A stretch of 64,000 nt of DNA from an uncultured Latescibacterota bacterium (lineage in GTDB: Bacteria > Latescibacterota > UBA2968). Both the position numbers and the translations under genes were made by a program. The DNA lies in the NCBI GenBank assembly GCA_958295785.1, contig OY282377.1:4838896-4902895 (forward strand), written 5' to 3'. Numbering within the stretch: position 1 is the first letter of the stretch; every line of letters begins with the position of its first letter. Shown in pieces: positions 8,143 to 17,100 of this stretch. The notes under the pieces are model-generated. The model saw nothing but the letters and a program-made list of their open reading frames with translations. It was not told the origin of the DNA and made no database searches.

Positions 8143-9960
8143 ATGCTCGCCCAAATGCGTAGTGCTACTTTTATCAAAGCGATGATGGTTATTGTCGCCG
8201 TTGCTTTTGTCGGCTTGATGGTGTTTGAATGGGGGGCTGATTTTAGCAGCCGGGGGTTTGCCACGGTTGGCGACAATGTCGGGTCTGTGAATGGGCAGGA
8301 AATTTCTGTCAAACAGTTTGAGGCCGAGATTCGGAATGACTTGCAACAGGCCAAAGCGCGGGGCAATGAAGACCCCGAGGTCAGCCAGATTATTTCTCAA
8401 GCATGGGAGCGCGTGGTGACGCAAATTTTGATTGGGCAACAAATTGACAAATACGGCATTGAGGTTTCCGATGCCGAAGTCAATCACGTCAACCGCACGC
8501 AACCCGCCGAGTGGATCCAGCAGCAGGAACTTTTCCAGACCGATGGCGCGTTTGCCCGCGCCAAATACCACCAATTCCTCGACAATCCCAGCACGTACAG
8601 CGACCCCCGGATGAAGCAATTTGTCTTTGCTGCCGAAGCCAATGCGCGGAGCCAATTGCTATCGCAAAAACTCGAAATGCTCATCGCTGGCTCGGTCAAA
8701 GTTACCGATGCCGAAATCGAGCAAACCCATATCGAGCGCAATGAAAAAGTGCGCGTGTCGTATATCGGCTTTGATGCGAGTGACATTCCCGACTCGCTCG
8801 CGCTGATCGCCGAGGCCGAAGTTCAGACCTATTACGATGAGCATTTGGACGAGTACCAGCAAGATGCCGCCGTACGCACGGCTTTTGTGGCGTTGCCCAA
8901 AACAGCCACAGCACGCGATGAAGCCGAAGCCAAAGCCGAGATTGATCGCGTTTTTAAGGAAGCCAAAGCCGGCGAGGATTTTGCCGAACTCGCCCGGGTG
9001 TATTCCGATGGGCCAAGCGGGTCGCGCGGGGGCGACTTGGGCTTTTTTGGCAAGGGGCGCATGGTCAAGCCCTTTGAAGAGGTGGCGTTCGCGCTCAAAG
9101 CGGGTGAGATCTCGGCCCCTGTCAAAACGCAGTTTGGCTGGCATATTATTAAAGCGGAAGAAACGAGGGGGGAAGCCGATAGCCTCGAGGTTCACGCACG
9201 GCATATTCTCATTGAAGTGCGCCCCGGGCGCGACACGTTGGACAGTTTGCGCGTGCTGGCCGAGGAGTTTGCGGAAATTGCCGAGGACATAGGGTTTGAC
9301 GAAGCGGTCAACCAGAAGGATTTGCAGAGTCAGGACTCGGATTTTATCACGGCCGGCAGCTTTTTTCCAATTTTGGGCAACAGCACGTCGGGTTTGGTCA
9401 ACAAATTTCTGCGCGGTTCTCTCGGGGATGTTTCCAGTGTTTATGAAAATGATCGGGGCATCCACGTTTTCGGGTTGCGAGAAATCCGAGACGCAGGGCC
9501 TCGCCCTTTGGAAGAAGTCAAAGCGCAGATTCAGGCCAGCCTAAAAGAAAAAAAGAAAGTGAAAGTTGCAGCGGACCGGTTGACCGAGGTGATGGGGCAG
9601 ATCAAGACGGGCAAATCACTCGAAGAAGCGGCGGCGTTTTTCAATCTCGAGGTGGAGACGCCGCAGGCGTTTGCGCGTATGGGCTTTGTCCCCGGTGTGG
9701 GCAGTCGCAATGCCTTTATCGGCACGGCGTTTCGCTTGGCCGAGGGACAGGTCAGCGACATCGTCACGACGGATCTCGGCGCGTATATTCTCCGCGTGGA
9801 TGAAAAACGAGCTGCGGGTGACTTGGCGTCTGAAAAAGAGGATTTGATGCAGCAGTTGTTGTCGCAAAAACGCCAAGAGGTGATCGAGGCGTGGTTTGCC
9901 GATTTGCGAGAAAACGCCGATATTGTCGATAATCGCCATTTCTTTTACGCCAACTATTAG
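8143..9960 (+). CDS. PpiD/SurA-type membrane-anchored peptidyl-prolyl isomerase
   Basis: A 605-aa protein. The start at 8143 follows GGAGGAAAG; the frame is open further upstream but without a ribosome-binding site. A short cytosolic start is followed by one membrane helix ([21 protein letters not shown], residues 8-28). Then come a SurA_N-like helical chaperone domain ([19 protein letters not shown] onward) and a parvulin/PpiC domain around 290-370, with the family signature [28 protein letters not shown] second parvulin-like part follows ([10 protein letters not shown] and, near 500, [18 protein letters not shown]). The family assists folding of outer-membrane and secreted proteins in the periplasm, which suits a cell exporting a giant autotransporter. 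NAD+ synthetase follows closely. Confidence 0.9.
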   Translation: MLAQMRSATFIKAMMVIVAVAFVGLMVFEWGADFSSRGFATVGDNVGSVNGQEISVKQFEAEIRNDLQQAKARGNEDPEVSQIISQAWERVVTQILIGQQIDKYGIEVSDAEVNHVNRTQPAEWIQQQELFQTDGAFARAKYHQFLDNPSTYSDPRMKQFVFAAEANARSQLLSQKLEMLIAGSVKVTDAEIEQTHIERNEKVRVSYIGFDASDIPDSLALIAEAEVQTYYDEHLDEYQQDAAVRTAFVALPKTATARDEAEAKAEIDRVFKEAKAGEDFAELARVYSDGPSGSRGGDLGFFGKGRMVKPFEEVAFALKAGEISAPVKTQFGWHIIKAEETRGEADSLEVHARHILIEVRPGRDTLDSLRVLAEEFAEIAEDIGFDEAVNQKDLQSQDSDFITAGSFFPILGNSTSGLVNKFLRGSLGDVSSVYENDRGIHVFGLREIRDAGPRPLEEVKAQIQASLKEKKKVKVAADRLTEVMGQIKTGKSLEEAAAFFNLEVETPQAFARMGFVPGVGSRNAFIGTAFRLAEGQVSDIVTTDLGAYILRVDEKRAAGDLASEKEDLMQQLLSQKRQEVIEAWFADLRENADIVDNRHFFYANY

Positions 9961-9972
9961 AGGGTGGGAAAC

Positions 9973-11700
9973 GTGACCCGCGCCATTCGCCTCGCCTTAG
10001 CGCAGATCAATGTCACTGTGGGCGATTTGACGGGCAACCGCAAAAAAATTCTCGACCACATGCACAAAGCGCGCGATTTGGGCGTGCATATTGTCGTTTT
10101 TCCCGAACTCGCGATTGCGGGTTATCCGCCCGAGGATCTGCTGTTTAAGCCCCGGTTTATCCAAGCCAACCGCAGGGTGCTGGACGAACTCGTTCAGGCG
10201 ACGCAGGGCATTGCCGCTGTTTTCGGATTTGTGGATCGGCACGACGATATTTACAATGCCGCGGCCATTGCTTGCGACGGTTGCCTGATCGATGTTTATC
10301 ACAAAACCTACTTGCCCAACTACGGCGTCTTTGACGAAGATCGCTATTTCCAATCTGGCAAGACCGCTGGCGTGTACCGCCTCAACGGCGTCACCTTTGG
10401 CGTCACCATCTGCGAGGATATATGGTATCCCGGCGGTCCCGCACGGCAGCAAGCCCTGGCCGGCGATGCCGAAGTTCTCATCAATATTTCGTCTTCCCCC
10501 TTCCACGATGGCAAGGAGTTGTTGCGCGAGCAGATGATCGCCACGCGCGCCACGGACAACAGCGCGGTCCTCGGGTTTTGCAATTTGGTGGGGGGACAGG
10601 ATGAATTGATTTTCGATGGGGGCAGCCTGATTGTGGATCAAGATGGGCGTGTTACGGCGCGGGCGCCTCGGTTTCGGGAAGACCTGCTCGTGGTCGATGT
10701 CGATGTGGAAGCGGTGTTTCGCAACCGCCTGCACGATTCGCGGCGGCGCAAGGAAAAACGCGATGTTTCCCCGGTGCTCGCCATTGATTTGCCCGACCTA
10801 CAACCCAAATCCGTTCCCCTTTCACCGGTTCAGGCGCCCGAGTTTCCGCATCCTGATGATCGCCTGAAAAATATTTACGATGCCCTGGTTTTGGGCACGC
10901 GCGATTACGTGTTGAAGAACGGGTTTGAAAAGGTCTTTATCGGGCTGTCTGGAGGGATTGATTCGGCGCTTGTCACGGCGATAGCTCGAGACGCGCTTGG
11001 GGAGAGAAATGTCGTGTGCGTGACCATGCCCACGCAATACTCTTCAGAAGGCACGTTTAACGACGCGTTGCAGATGGCGGGCAACCTCGACATTCGCATT
11101 CTCACTCTGCCGATTCAGGACCTGTTCGACCAATACCTCGGTCTGCTCGCCGACGAGTTTGGCGATCTGCCCCCGGATGCGGCGGAAGAAAACATCCAAC
11201 CGCGCATTCGCGGCACGTTGCTTATGGCGCTCGCCAACAAATTTCGCGCTTTGGTGCTCGCGCCCGGCAATAAGAGCGAACTGAGCATGGGCTATGCCAC
11301 GCTGTACGGCGATATGGCCGGCGGGTTCGCGGTTATCAAGGACATCTACAAAACCTTGGTTTACGATCTCGCGCACTATCGCAATGCCCTGTCTGATCAT
11401 CCCGTCATTCCCGTTTCCATTATTGAGCGCCCCCCCACAGCCGAATTGCGCGACAACCAGAAAGACACGGACAGCCTGCCGCCCTATCCGGTGCTCGATC
11501 CCATTCTCAAAGCGTATGTGGAAGACGATGCCAGTTTGCAAGACCTCGTTGCGCTGGGCTATGACGAAGATTTGGTCACGCGCATTATCCGCACGGTTGA
11601 CCGCAACGAATACAAACGCCGCCAAGCCCCTCCGGGCATCAAGATCACGGCCCGCGCGTTCGGGCGCGACAGGCGATTGCCCATTACGAGAGGTGGATAG
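9973..11700 (+). CDS. nadE: Glutamine-dependent NAD+ synthetase
   Basis: About 575 aa, two-domain form. The N-terminal nitrilase-like glutaminase has the Glu-Lys-Cys triad: FPELAIAGYPPEDLL (Glu45), YHKTYLPNYGVFDEDRYF (Lys111) and VTICEDIWYPGG (Cys147). The C-terminal synthetase has the ATP-pyrophosphatase loop GLSGGIDSALV and APGNKSELSMGYATLYGDMAG, and ends with ELRDNQKDTDSLPPYPVLD and YKRRQAPPGIKI as usual for the family. It makes NAD+ from deamido-NAD+, ATP and glutamine-derived ammonia. I choose GTG at 9973 because GAGGG sits 8 bases upstream; an in-frame GTG at 9964 is the alternative. It starts about a dozen bases after the foldase gene, so the two are probably one transcript. Confidence 0.96.
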   Translation: MTRAIRLALAQINVTVGDLTGNRKKILDHMHKARDLGVHIVVFPELAIAGYPPEDLLFKPRFIQANRRVLDELVQATQGIAAVFGFVDRHDDIYNAAAIACDGCLIDVYHKTYLPNYGVFDEDRYFQSGKTAGVYRLNGVTFGVTICEDIWYPGGPARQQALAGDAEVLINISSSPFHDGKELLREQMIATRATDNSAVLGFCNLVGGQDELIFDGGSLIVDQDGRVTARAPRFREDLLVVDVDVEAVFRNRLHDSRRRKEKRDVSPVLAIDLPDLQPKSVPLSPVQAPEFPHPDDRLKNIYDALVLGTRDYVLKNGFEKVFIGLSGGIDSALVTAIARDALGERNVVCVTMPTQYSSEGTFNDALQMAGNLDIRILTLPIQDLFDQYLGLLADEFGDLPPDAAEENIQPRIRGTLLMALANKFRALVLAPGNKSELSMGYATLYGDMAGGFAVIKDIYKTLVYDLAHYRNALSDHPVIPVSIIERPPTAELRDNQKDTDSLPPYPVLDPILKAYVEDDASLQDLVALGYDEDLVTRIIRTVDRNEYKRRQAPPGIKITARAFGRDRRLPITRGG

Positions 11701-11728
11701 GTGAGAGAGGTAAGAAGGGAGGATGGAA

Positions 11729-11887
11729 CCGTAGGGGCGGTGCCCCCGTGCTCGCCCGAAGGTGAGAGGCTGACGAGATGAATCGGGCGTTGGTGCCTGA
11801 TGGGGGCGAACACTTTGCCGTGAATTTGGAAGAAAAAACAAAGCAAAAACGGGTTGCGAGATTTTTTCACAGCCCGTTTTATTTTTT
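11729..11887. repeat. Repeat B, long copy 1
   Basis: Starts with the imperfect palindrome GTAGGGGCGGTGCCCCCGTG, then CTCGCCCGAAGGTGAGAGG and GATGAATCGGGCGTTGGTGC, and ends with a strong hairpin. A second long copy is at 13111-13268. The first about 32 bases alone occur at 60033 and 63852. It lies just after the NAD+ synthetase stop. Confidence 0.82.
11846..11887. terminator. Rho-independent terminator inside repeat B
   Basis: Stem AAAACGGGTTG with CAGCCCGTTTT, 13-base loop, followed by ATTTTTT. It can terminate the foldase-nadE transcript. With its flanking A-run it can also act on the minus strand downstream of the antitoxin gene, which ends at 11898. Confidence 0.75.
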
Positions 11888-11897
11888 CTAATTGGCG

Positions 11898-12197
11898 TCA
11901 TGCAACAGGTATCCGCTCTCCATCTTTTTTTAGAACAATCCGAAATCCGTAGGCTTGCACGATATTCTTGAAGTTCTTTAGGCGAATGTCTTTTTGTTTT
12001 TTAGAACGGATATTTTGAATTGTGTTGGCGGACAAGCCCGCTTCTTTTGCCAACTTTCGAACAGATTTGTCATCCCCTTCCATGAGTGCCAAAAGCAATT
12101 CTGATAGGGCAAATTCCTTGTATTCTTTTTCGTATTCTTTTTGAAACACCGGGTCTTGCATCAGTCGATTGTACGTAGATATTGGTTTTTTATTCAT
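11898..12197 (-). CDS. HigA-type antitoxin, XRE-family helix-turn-helix
   Basis: A 99-aa protein. A long charged N-terminal helix (QDPVFQKEYEKEYKEFALSELLLALM) is followed by an XRE-type helix-turn-helix, SVRKLAKEAGLSANTIQNI, and a basic C-terminal part. In HigBA-like systems the protein binds and neutralises the toxin and represses its own promoter. The order toxin then antitoxin, and the ATGAATAA overlap (12190-12197) between the antitoxin start and the stop of the full toxin frame, are both typical of this group and imply coupled translation. Confidence 0.85.
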   Translation of the reverse strand: MNKKPISTYNRLMQDPVFQKEYEKEYKEFALSELLLALMEGDDKSVRKLAKEAGLSANTIQNIRSKKQKDIRLKNFKNIVQAYGFRIVLKKDGERIPVA

Positions 12198-12576
12198 AAT
12201 AGCGTTTCCTTTCAGTCCGCTGTTCGTAATCCGCTTTGGCCCGCAAAGCCTTTTCCTTTTCCCATTTTGGTCGTTTCTGGGTTTTCTTTTAAAAGGCGTT
12301 GGTTACAATAATCTTCTTTTCTGCATAGAAAAAACAGAGAAAACGGTTGGGTTGGGGTTTAAAAGCATAAATACCATCCCCCTCATTGTTGAATCGTTGC
12401 TTATTTCTTATTACGCCTATGGTCCCCATTATCTCAACAAGCCTGATAAATTTTATCTTTTTTGTCCGATCCAAGCGACCAAAATATGTTAGAGCCTGAC
12501 TTTTACCATTTGATTTGTAATACCATTCAATGGTGAATTGATTCCCCTCAAATAAGATGTATTCTCCAGCAGGCAT
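12190..12576 (-). pseudogene. HigB/Gp49-type RelE-superfamily toxin with in-frame stop
   Basis: The frame from ATG 12576 (a TTG at 12582 is an alternative) encodes ALTYFGRLDR, KKIKFIRLVEIMGTIG, KQRFNNEGDGIYAFK and NRFLCFFYAEKKIIVTNAF. This matches the pattern of phage-derived Gp49-like/HigB toxins, which cleave mRNA on the ribosome. A TAA at 12289-12291 stops it after 95 residues, yet the same frame continues for 32 more codons (KKTQKRPKWEKEKALRAKAD and so on) to a TAA overlapping the antitoxin start. That tail is exactly the basic C-terminus expected for the family. The toxin is therefore probably truncated by one nonsense change, or the base is a sequence error. Whether the short form retains activity is unknown. 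Confidence 0.8.
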
Positions 12577-12627
12577 ATTCAAGTGTACAGTTTAATTTTT
12601 TTGGCAAGGTCAAATTTTTTGCGTCGT

Positions 12628-13105
12628 TATACCCATTTGCTTTCAAGTTGTCCGTATCCTGCCTCCCATCAGGGAGGAATGAGGAATTGGGGACAGACGT
12701 TCCGTAGAGATCGGGCGTTGCTTGTCTCAAGCATTTGGCCTTACAGCATCGTTTGTTGCCTTTGATGCGTTGGCTACGCCTGTGCCTACGGCGTGCGGCG
12801 ACTTCCTTTTTTTCAACAGGAAAAAAAAGGAAGCAAAAAATGCCGCTCTCAAACGCCGAGGGGTGCTCTGCACAGCGCAAATCGCTTTTGTAACAGGAGG
12901 ACATGCGTTGGCCTGCGAAGGGAATTGCAAGAGGGAGGTGGGTTGCGAGACGGCCTTGCGCGCTGTGCGCGATGGCTTTATCGGAGGGTTTTTTGGGATG
13001 GCCTTGTTGCCATGGCTTCTTTGAATGATTGGGTAAGGTCAAGGGGAAAGCTTGCTGGCAACATATCGCATCACATGAGGCCAAGTGAAAATTAAGATGC
13101 GAGTA
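12628..13105. repeat. Repeat A, copy 3 (longest copy)
   Basis: Left end TTATACCCATTTGCTTTC, then the TCCTGCCTCCCATCAGGGAGG block, the GCGTTGGCTACGCCTGTGCC core, a T7/A7 hairpin closed by TTCC/GGAA pairs, GCGCGCTGTGCGCGATGG, and a right part with CATATCGCATCAC shared with copy 2. The right end TGAAAATTAAGATGCGAGTATA is a degenerate inverse of the left end. Several frames are open through it, but none shows a start or a conserved pattern that would make a gene convincing. Confidence 0.8.
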
Positions 13106-13110
13106 TAGAA

Positions 13111-13268
13111 CCGTAGGGCGATGCCCCTGTGCTCGCCCGAAGGTGAGAGGCTGACGAGATGAATCGGGCGTTGGTGCCTGATGGGTGCGAACACTTTGCC
13201 GTGTATTTGGAAGCAAAAAACAAAGCAAAAACGGGCTGCGAGATTTTTTCACAGTCCGTTTTATTTTG
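13111..13268. repeat. Repeat B, long copy 2 (with terminator hairpin)
   Basis: Near-identical to 11729-11887. The hairpin is AAAACGGGCTG with CAGTCCGTTTT (13228-13262); the stem holds although single bases differ from copy 1. It directly follows repeat A copy 3. Confidence 0.82.
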
Positions 13269-13396
13269 CCCACTGGCGCCAGGTGTTTGAAGACCATAAA
13301 ACATACAATTACGACCTCTAAAGCCCGTCTTATATGGCTTGACGCTTATACCCCATTTGGTTATTTTATCTGTAACGCTATCAAAGCATGAGCGCC

Positions 13397-13478
13397 GTTG
13401 TGGCAGTTGGGGGAAGAAGAAGTGAAAAGTTGGAAAAAATCGGGTTATGAACCCCCCCTTTGGTGTGTGGATCGGTTT
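13397..13478. repeat. Repeat D, copy 1
   Basis: About 80 bp, GTTGTGGCAGTTGGGGGAAG through CTTTGGTGTGTGGATCGG, repeated in the same direction at 13955-14037. An 18-base left-end-like piece of repeat A (TTATACCCCATTTGGTTA, about 13347) lies just before it. Confidence 0.78.
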
Positions 13479-13608
13479 GTGAGTGGGTTGTGGGCGTGAG
13501 TTGGGAGTAGAAGGGGTCGCTTTGTTGTGGAAGAAGAGAAACAAGCGCGTGCATGGGCATGGCCTGCGCGCATTGCAGATACGCCTGAGAATATAGCGCG
13601 GGCTGTTC

Positions 13609-13723
13609 TTAGAGTCCCTAACAGAAAGCGTTGCCATGGATTTGTGAGAGGCCGCCTTTGAGGCGTACCTGCGGGTGTTCACTCCTCTGTTTCAGACGCT
13701 TGATTTTTTTATGTTAGGGCTTC
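13609..13723. repeat. Repeat C, inverted copy 2
   Basis: Reverse complement of 4287-4408 with scattered substitutions. It lies between repeats D and E in the second repeat cluster. Confidence 0.82.
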
Positions 13724-13768
13724 TAAGAGGAGGACGCCATGACCCATTGCTCGTATTCCATGCGCTAG

Positions 13769-13948
13769 GACAAAAGACGATAGACTATCGCTTTTTCACA
13801 AAATTTTTGGAGCAGACAGAGCGATTGTCGGGATGGCTTCCTTCTACCCTATAGTGAAAAAACGACCGAAAAATCGAAAATATACAGACTTTACTGCTTA
13901 TTTTTTTCTGACAGGCCCCTCCCGATCCTGCCCGTCAGAAAATCCAAA
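13769..13948. repeat. Repeat E, copy 2
   Basis: Same orientation as 3027-3218. The hairpin arm TTTTCTGAC...GTCAGAAAA pairs better here than in copy 1. On the minus strand it again gives an FGFSDG-DRE-PVRKK peptide end and TAA, then the AT-rich leader, then a minus-strand ATG (about 13762) followed by only a dozen codons. Repeat D copy 2 starts 6 bases further right. Confidence 0.7.
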
Positions 13949-13954
13949 TCTCAC

Positions 13955-14037
13955 GTTGTGGCAGTTGGGTGAAGAAGAAGTGAAAATTTGGAGAAAAATC
14001 GGGTTATGAACACCACCTTTGGTGTGTGGAGCGGTTA
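13955..14037. repeat. Repeat D, copy 2
   Basis: Direct repeat of 13397-13478, about 88 percent alike by eye. Together with A3, B2, D1, C2 and E2 it fills the 1.6-kb gene-free stretch before the giant gene. No gene is supported between 12583 and 14191. Confidence 0.78.
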
Positions 14038-14191
14038 TCCAAATGGCTACAAGACCTTCCATAAAAAGTGCAACCGGGTGCGATTTTAAGCCGGCCGGTT
14101 CTTCTCTCGCAGTTGGTGTATATCCTCCGAAGTCCTCTGTACCCCCCTTAATTTGCAGTGCCACAGTTGGTTGGGATGAAAGGCGTCGTCC

Positions 14192-17100
14192 ATGAACGCG
14201 GGTACAATACATAGCACCCTCTCTCGGTGCGTTCTTCGCCTCGCAATTTTCGCCACCATTGCTTCGCTGTGGTGCGCTATTCCGGTCGAGGCGCAAACCA
14301 CGGCGGTACGCAGCGTGAGGATCACGTCGTCGCCAGAGAACGGCAACTACGCCGCCGGTGATACCATTACCGTGCGGGTGCTCTTCACTCGGGACAGCCG
14401 ATTCACTGTGGATACGTCATCTGGCACGCCCTATCTCGCGCTCGGGATCGGCAGTCAGACGCGCCGGGCGAATTACCACAACACCAGAAACGACTTCCTG
14501 CAATTCAAATATGTCGTACAGGCGTCGGATGAAGATGGCGACGGCATCAGCATCGCCGCCGGTGCGCTGATGCTCAACGGCGGCACCATTGTGGACGCCA
14601 ATGGCATTGCGCCCAATTTTTCCCTGGGTAGCCACGCCATTTCCAACGATGTGCGCCATACGGTGAACGACGCCAGTCCGTCCTTTGGCGCGGCGACTGT
14701 GGAAAGCAAGCTCTACGACACCAACACGCTGATCACGCCTATCGCGTTGCCGCCGGCCACGGGCGGCAATGGCATGTTGACCTACGCGCTGTCGCCGACT
14801 TCGTTGCCGACCGGCCTGACGTATAAGGCTTTGACGCGCACCATTGAAGGGACGCCGACCGCGGTTACGGCCATCAGTACCTACACTTGGAAGGCGACGG
14901 ATGGCGATGGCGATGCCGCGACGCTGACCTTCTCGTTGCGGGTGTGGGCACCCACGGGGCCGGCGATTGTAGGCGTGGGGGTGTCCGCGCCTCCTGCTGA
15001 TTCCACCTACCAGACCGGCGACATCATATACTCCCACCTCATCTATCGCGAGAAGGTGACCGTTACGGGGACGCCGCAACTCACGCTGGTCATCGGCGCA
15101 CACAAGCGCAAGGTCAATTATAGTCGTATCTCGTCCCTATACTTCAACAACTTTTTGCCGCCGGCCCAGCAACTACTGGTGGTCTTTCCCTACACGGTGC
15201 GGGCGAACGACTTCGATGGCGACGGCATCGCCATTCCGGCGGACGCGCTGAGCCTGAACGGGGGGACGATCCAGGCGGTGGCCAATAGCGCGGATGCCAA
15301 GCTCAACTTGGGAACGAATGCGATCAGGAGCGGCGACGCGAGGAGTGTCGAGATGCGGGTGCGGGACACGCAGCCCACTTTCTCCCAGAGCGCGAGTGCC
15401 GCCAACCGGTCGTTCGCGCTGAATGTGGCGACATCTACGACGTTGCCCACGGTGACGGGCGGCGATGGGCGTGTGACCTACAGCGTGTCCCCGGCGTTGC
15501 CCAGCGGTCTCACGCTGGGGAGCACGAGCCCCTCCGTGACCGGGACGCCCACAGTGTCGGGCGCGACCACGCACACGCTGACCGCGACGGATGTCGACGG
15601 CGATCAAGCGACGCTCGGCCCGTTCACTGTCACGGTGGCGGCGGTCAACGCGCCGAAACCGAGTAATCTGACCATCCTATCCCGGCCGTCCGATGGCGAC
15701 TACGCCACCGGCGAAGAGATCTGGGCTATCGTCTCGTTCGACAAGAACGTTACGGTGACCGGCACGCCGCAACTCGCGCTCACCATCGGCGCCAACACCC
15801 GCCAAGCGCCCTTCGACCCTTTCACCGGCGACGGAGACGACAAATCGTTCAAGTACACCGTGACGTCGTCGGACTTCGACGGCGACGGCATCGCCATCGG
15901 CGACGCCGCGTTGACGCTGAACGGCGGTAGCATCGTCGATGCCAGCGCCAGCACGGTGGCCGCCGCGCTCGACCTCAGTGCCCACGTCATTTCCGGCACC
16001 GGGCCCACGGTGAACGATACGCAACCTTCGTTCGGCAGTACCACGGTATCTGCCCAAAACTACCCCACGAGCACGGCGGTGGACGAATCGCTGCCAGTGC
16101 CCACCGGCGGCGACGGGACCCTTCGCTACTCCTTGGCGCCGTCTTTGCCGACGGGCCTCTCCTTTGACGCCACCCAGCACCGCATCCACGGCACGCCCAC
16201 CACGCGAACCGCGTCCGCGACCTATACCTACACGGCGACCGATGGCGATGGCGATGCGGCCTCGCTGAGCTTCTCGCTGGCGGTGACCACCGTTCCCGCG
16301 GTGAGCGCGGTGACCGTCAGTTCCAGCCCGGCGAGCGGCGACGCTTATGGCGCGCTGGAGACGATCAGCGTGGATGTGCGGTTCGACCAGGCGGTGACGG
16401 TTACCAGCCCCGACCCCAGTCTGGCGCTCACCGTCGGCACCTACACGCGCAGCGCGGCCCTGGCCAGCAAGCCCAACGCCAGCACCCTGCGCTTCAGCTA
16501 CCAAGTGCAGGCGTCTGACGATGACGATGACGGCATCAGCGTCGCCGCGGACGCGCTCACGCTGAACAGCACGGGTAAGCTGCGAGACGCGACGAACACC
16601 CGCGACGCCAACCTGTCCCTCGGCAGCTACGCCATCACCAACGCCAGCGCCCACAAGGTGGATACGCCGCCGAAGATCTCCGGCGTCGCCATCACCTCCC
16701 GTCCGACGGACGGCAACTACGCCGCCGGCAACGTGATCTCGGTGCGCCTCACGTTCACCGAGCCGGTGTTCGTGGGTAGCCCTCATCCGACGGTGGCGCT
16801 AACCATCGGCAGCGACCCGCGCACGGCGACGTGGTCCTCCGGCTCCGCGAGCGAGCCCTTCCACGACTTCACCTACACCGTGACGTCGTCGGACTTCGAC
16901 GGCGACGGCATCAGCATCGCCGCCAGCGCAGTGACCGCCAACCGCGGCTTCCGGACCTACCAACACACCGCCGATCCGCTTCGCCAGGCGCAGGTGGGCC
17001 TCGGTAGCCACGCCATCACCGACGACTCGAACCACCGCGTCCGCGACACGTCGCCTGCGTTCAGCGCCGCGGTGGCCGCGCAACACTACGTGGCGGGCAC

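Noticed and set aside
12289-12291. TAA read as a sense codon (alternative genetic code) in the toxin gene
   Set aside because: TAA, TAG and TGA all end genes normally elsewhere in the window, so recoding is not supported.
3922-13095. Open frames of 80-130 codons inside repeat A copies (phrases such as GLRDGLARCARW)
   Set aside because: One frame stays readable in several copies, but starts are not conserved, insertions shift frame between copies, other frames are equally open, and hairpin pairing is what is preserved. Treated as noncoding.
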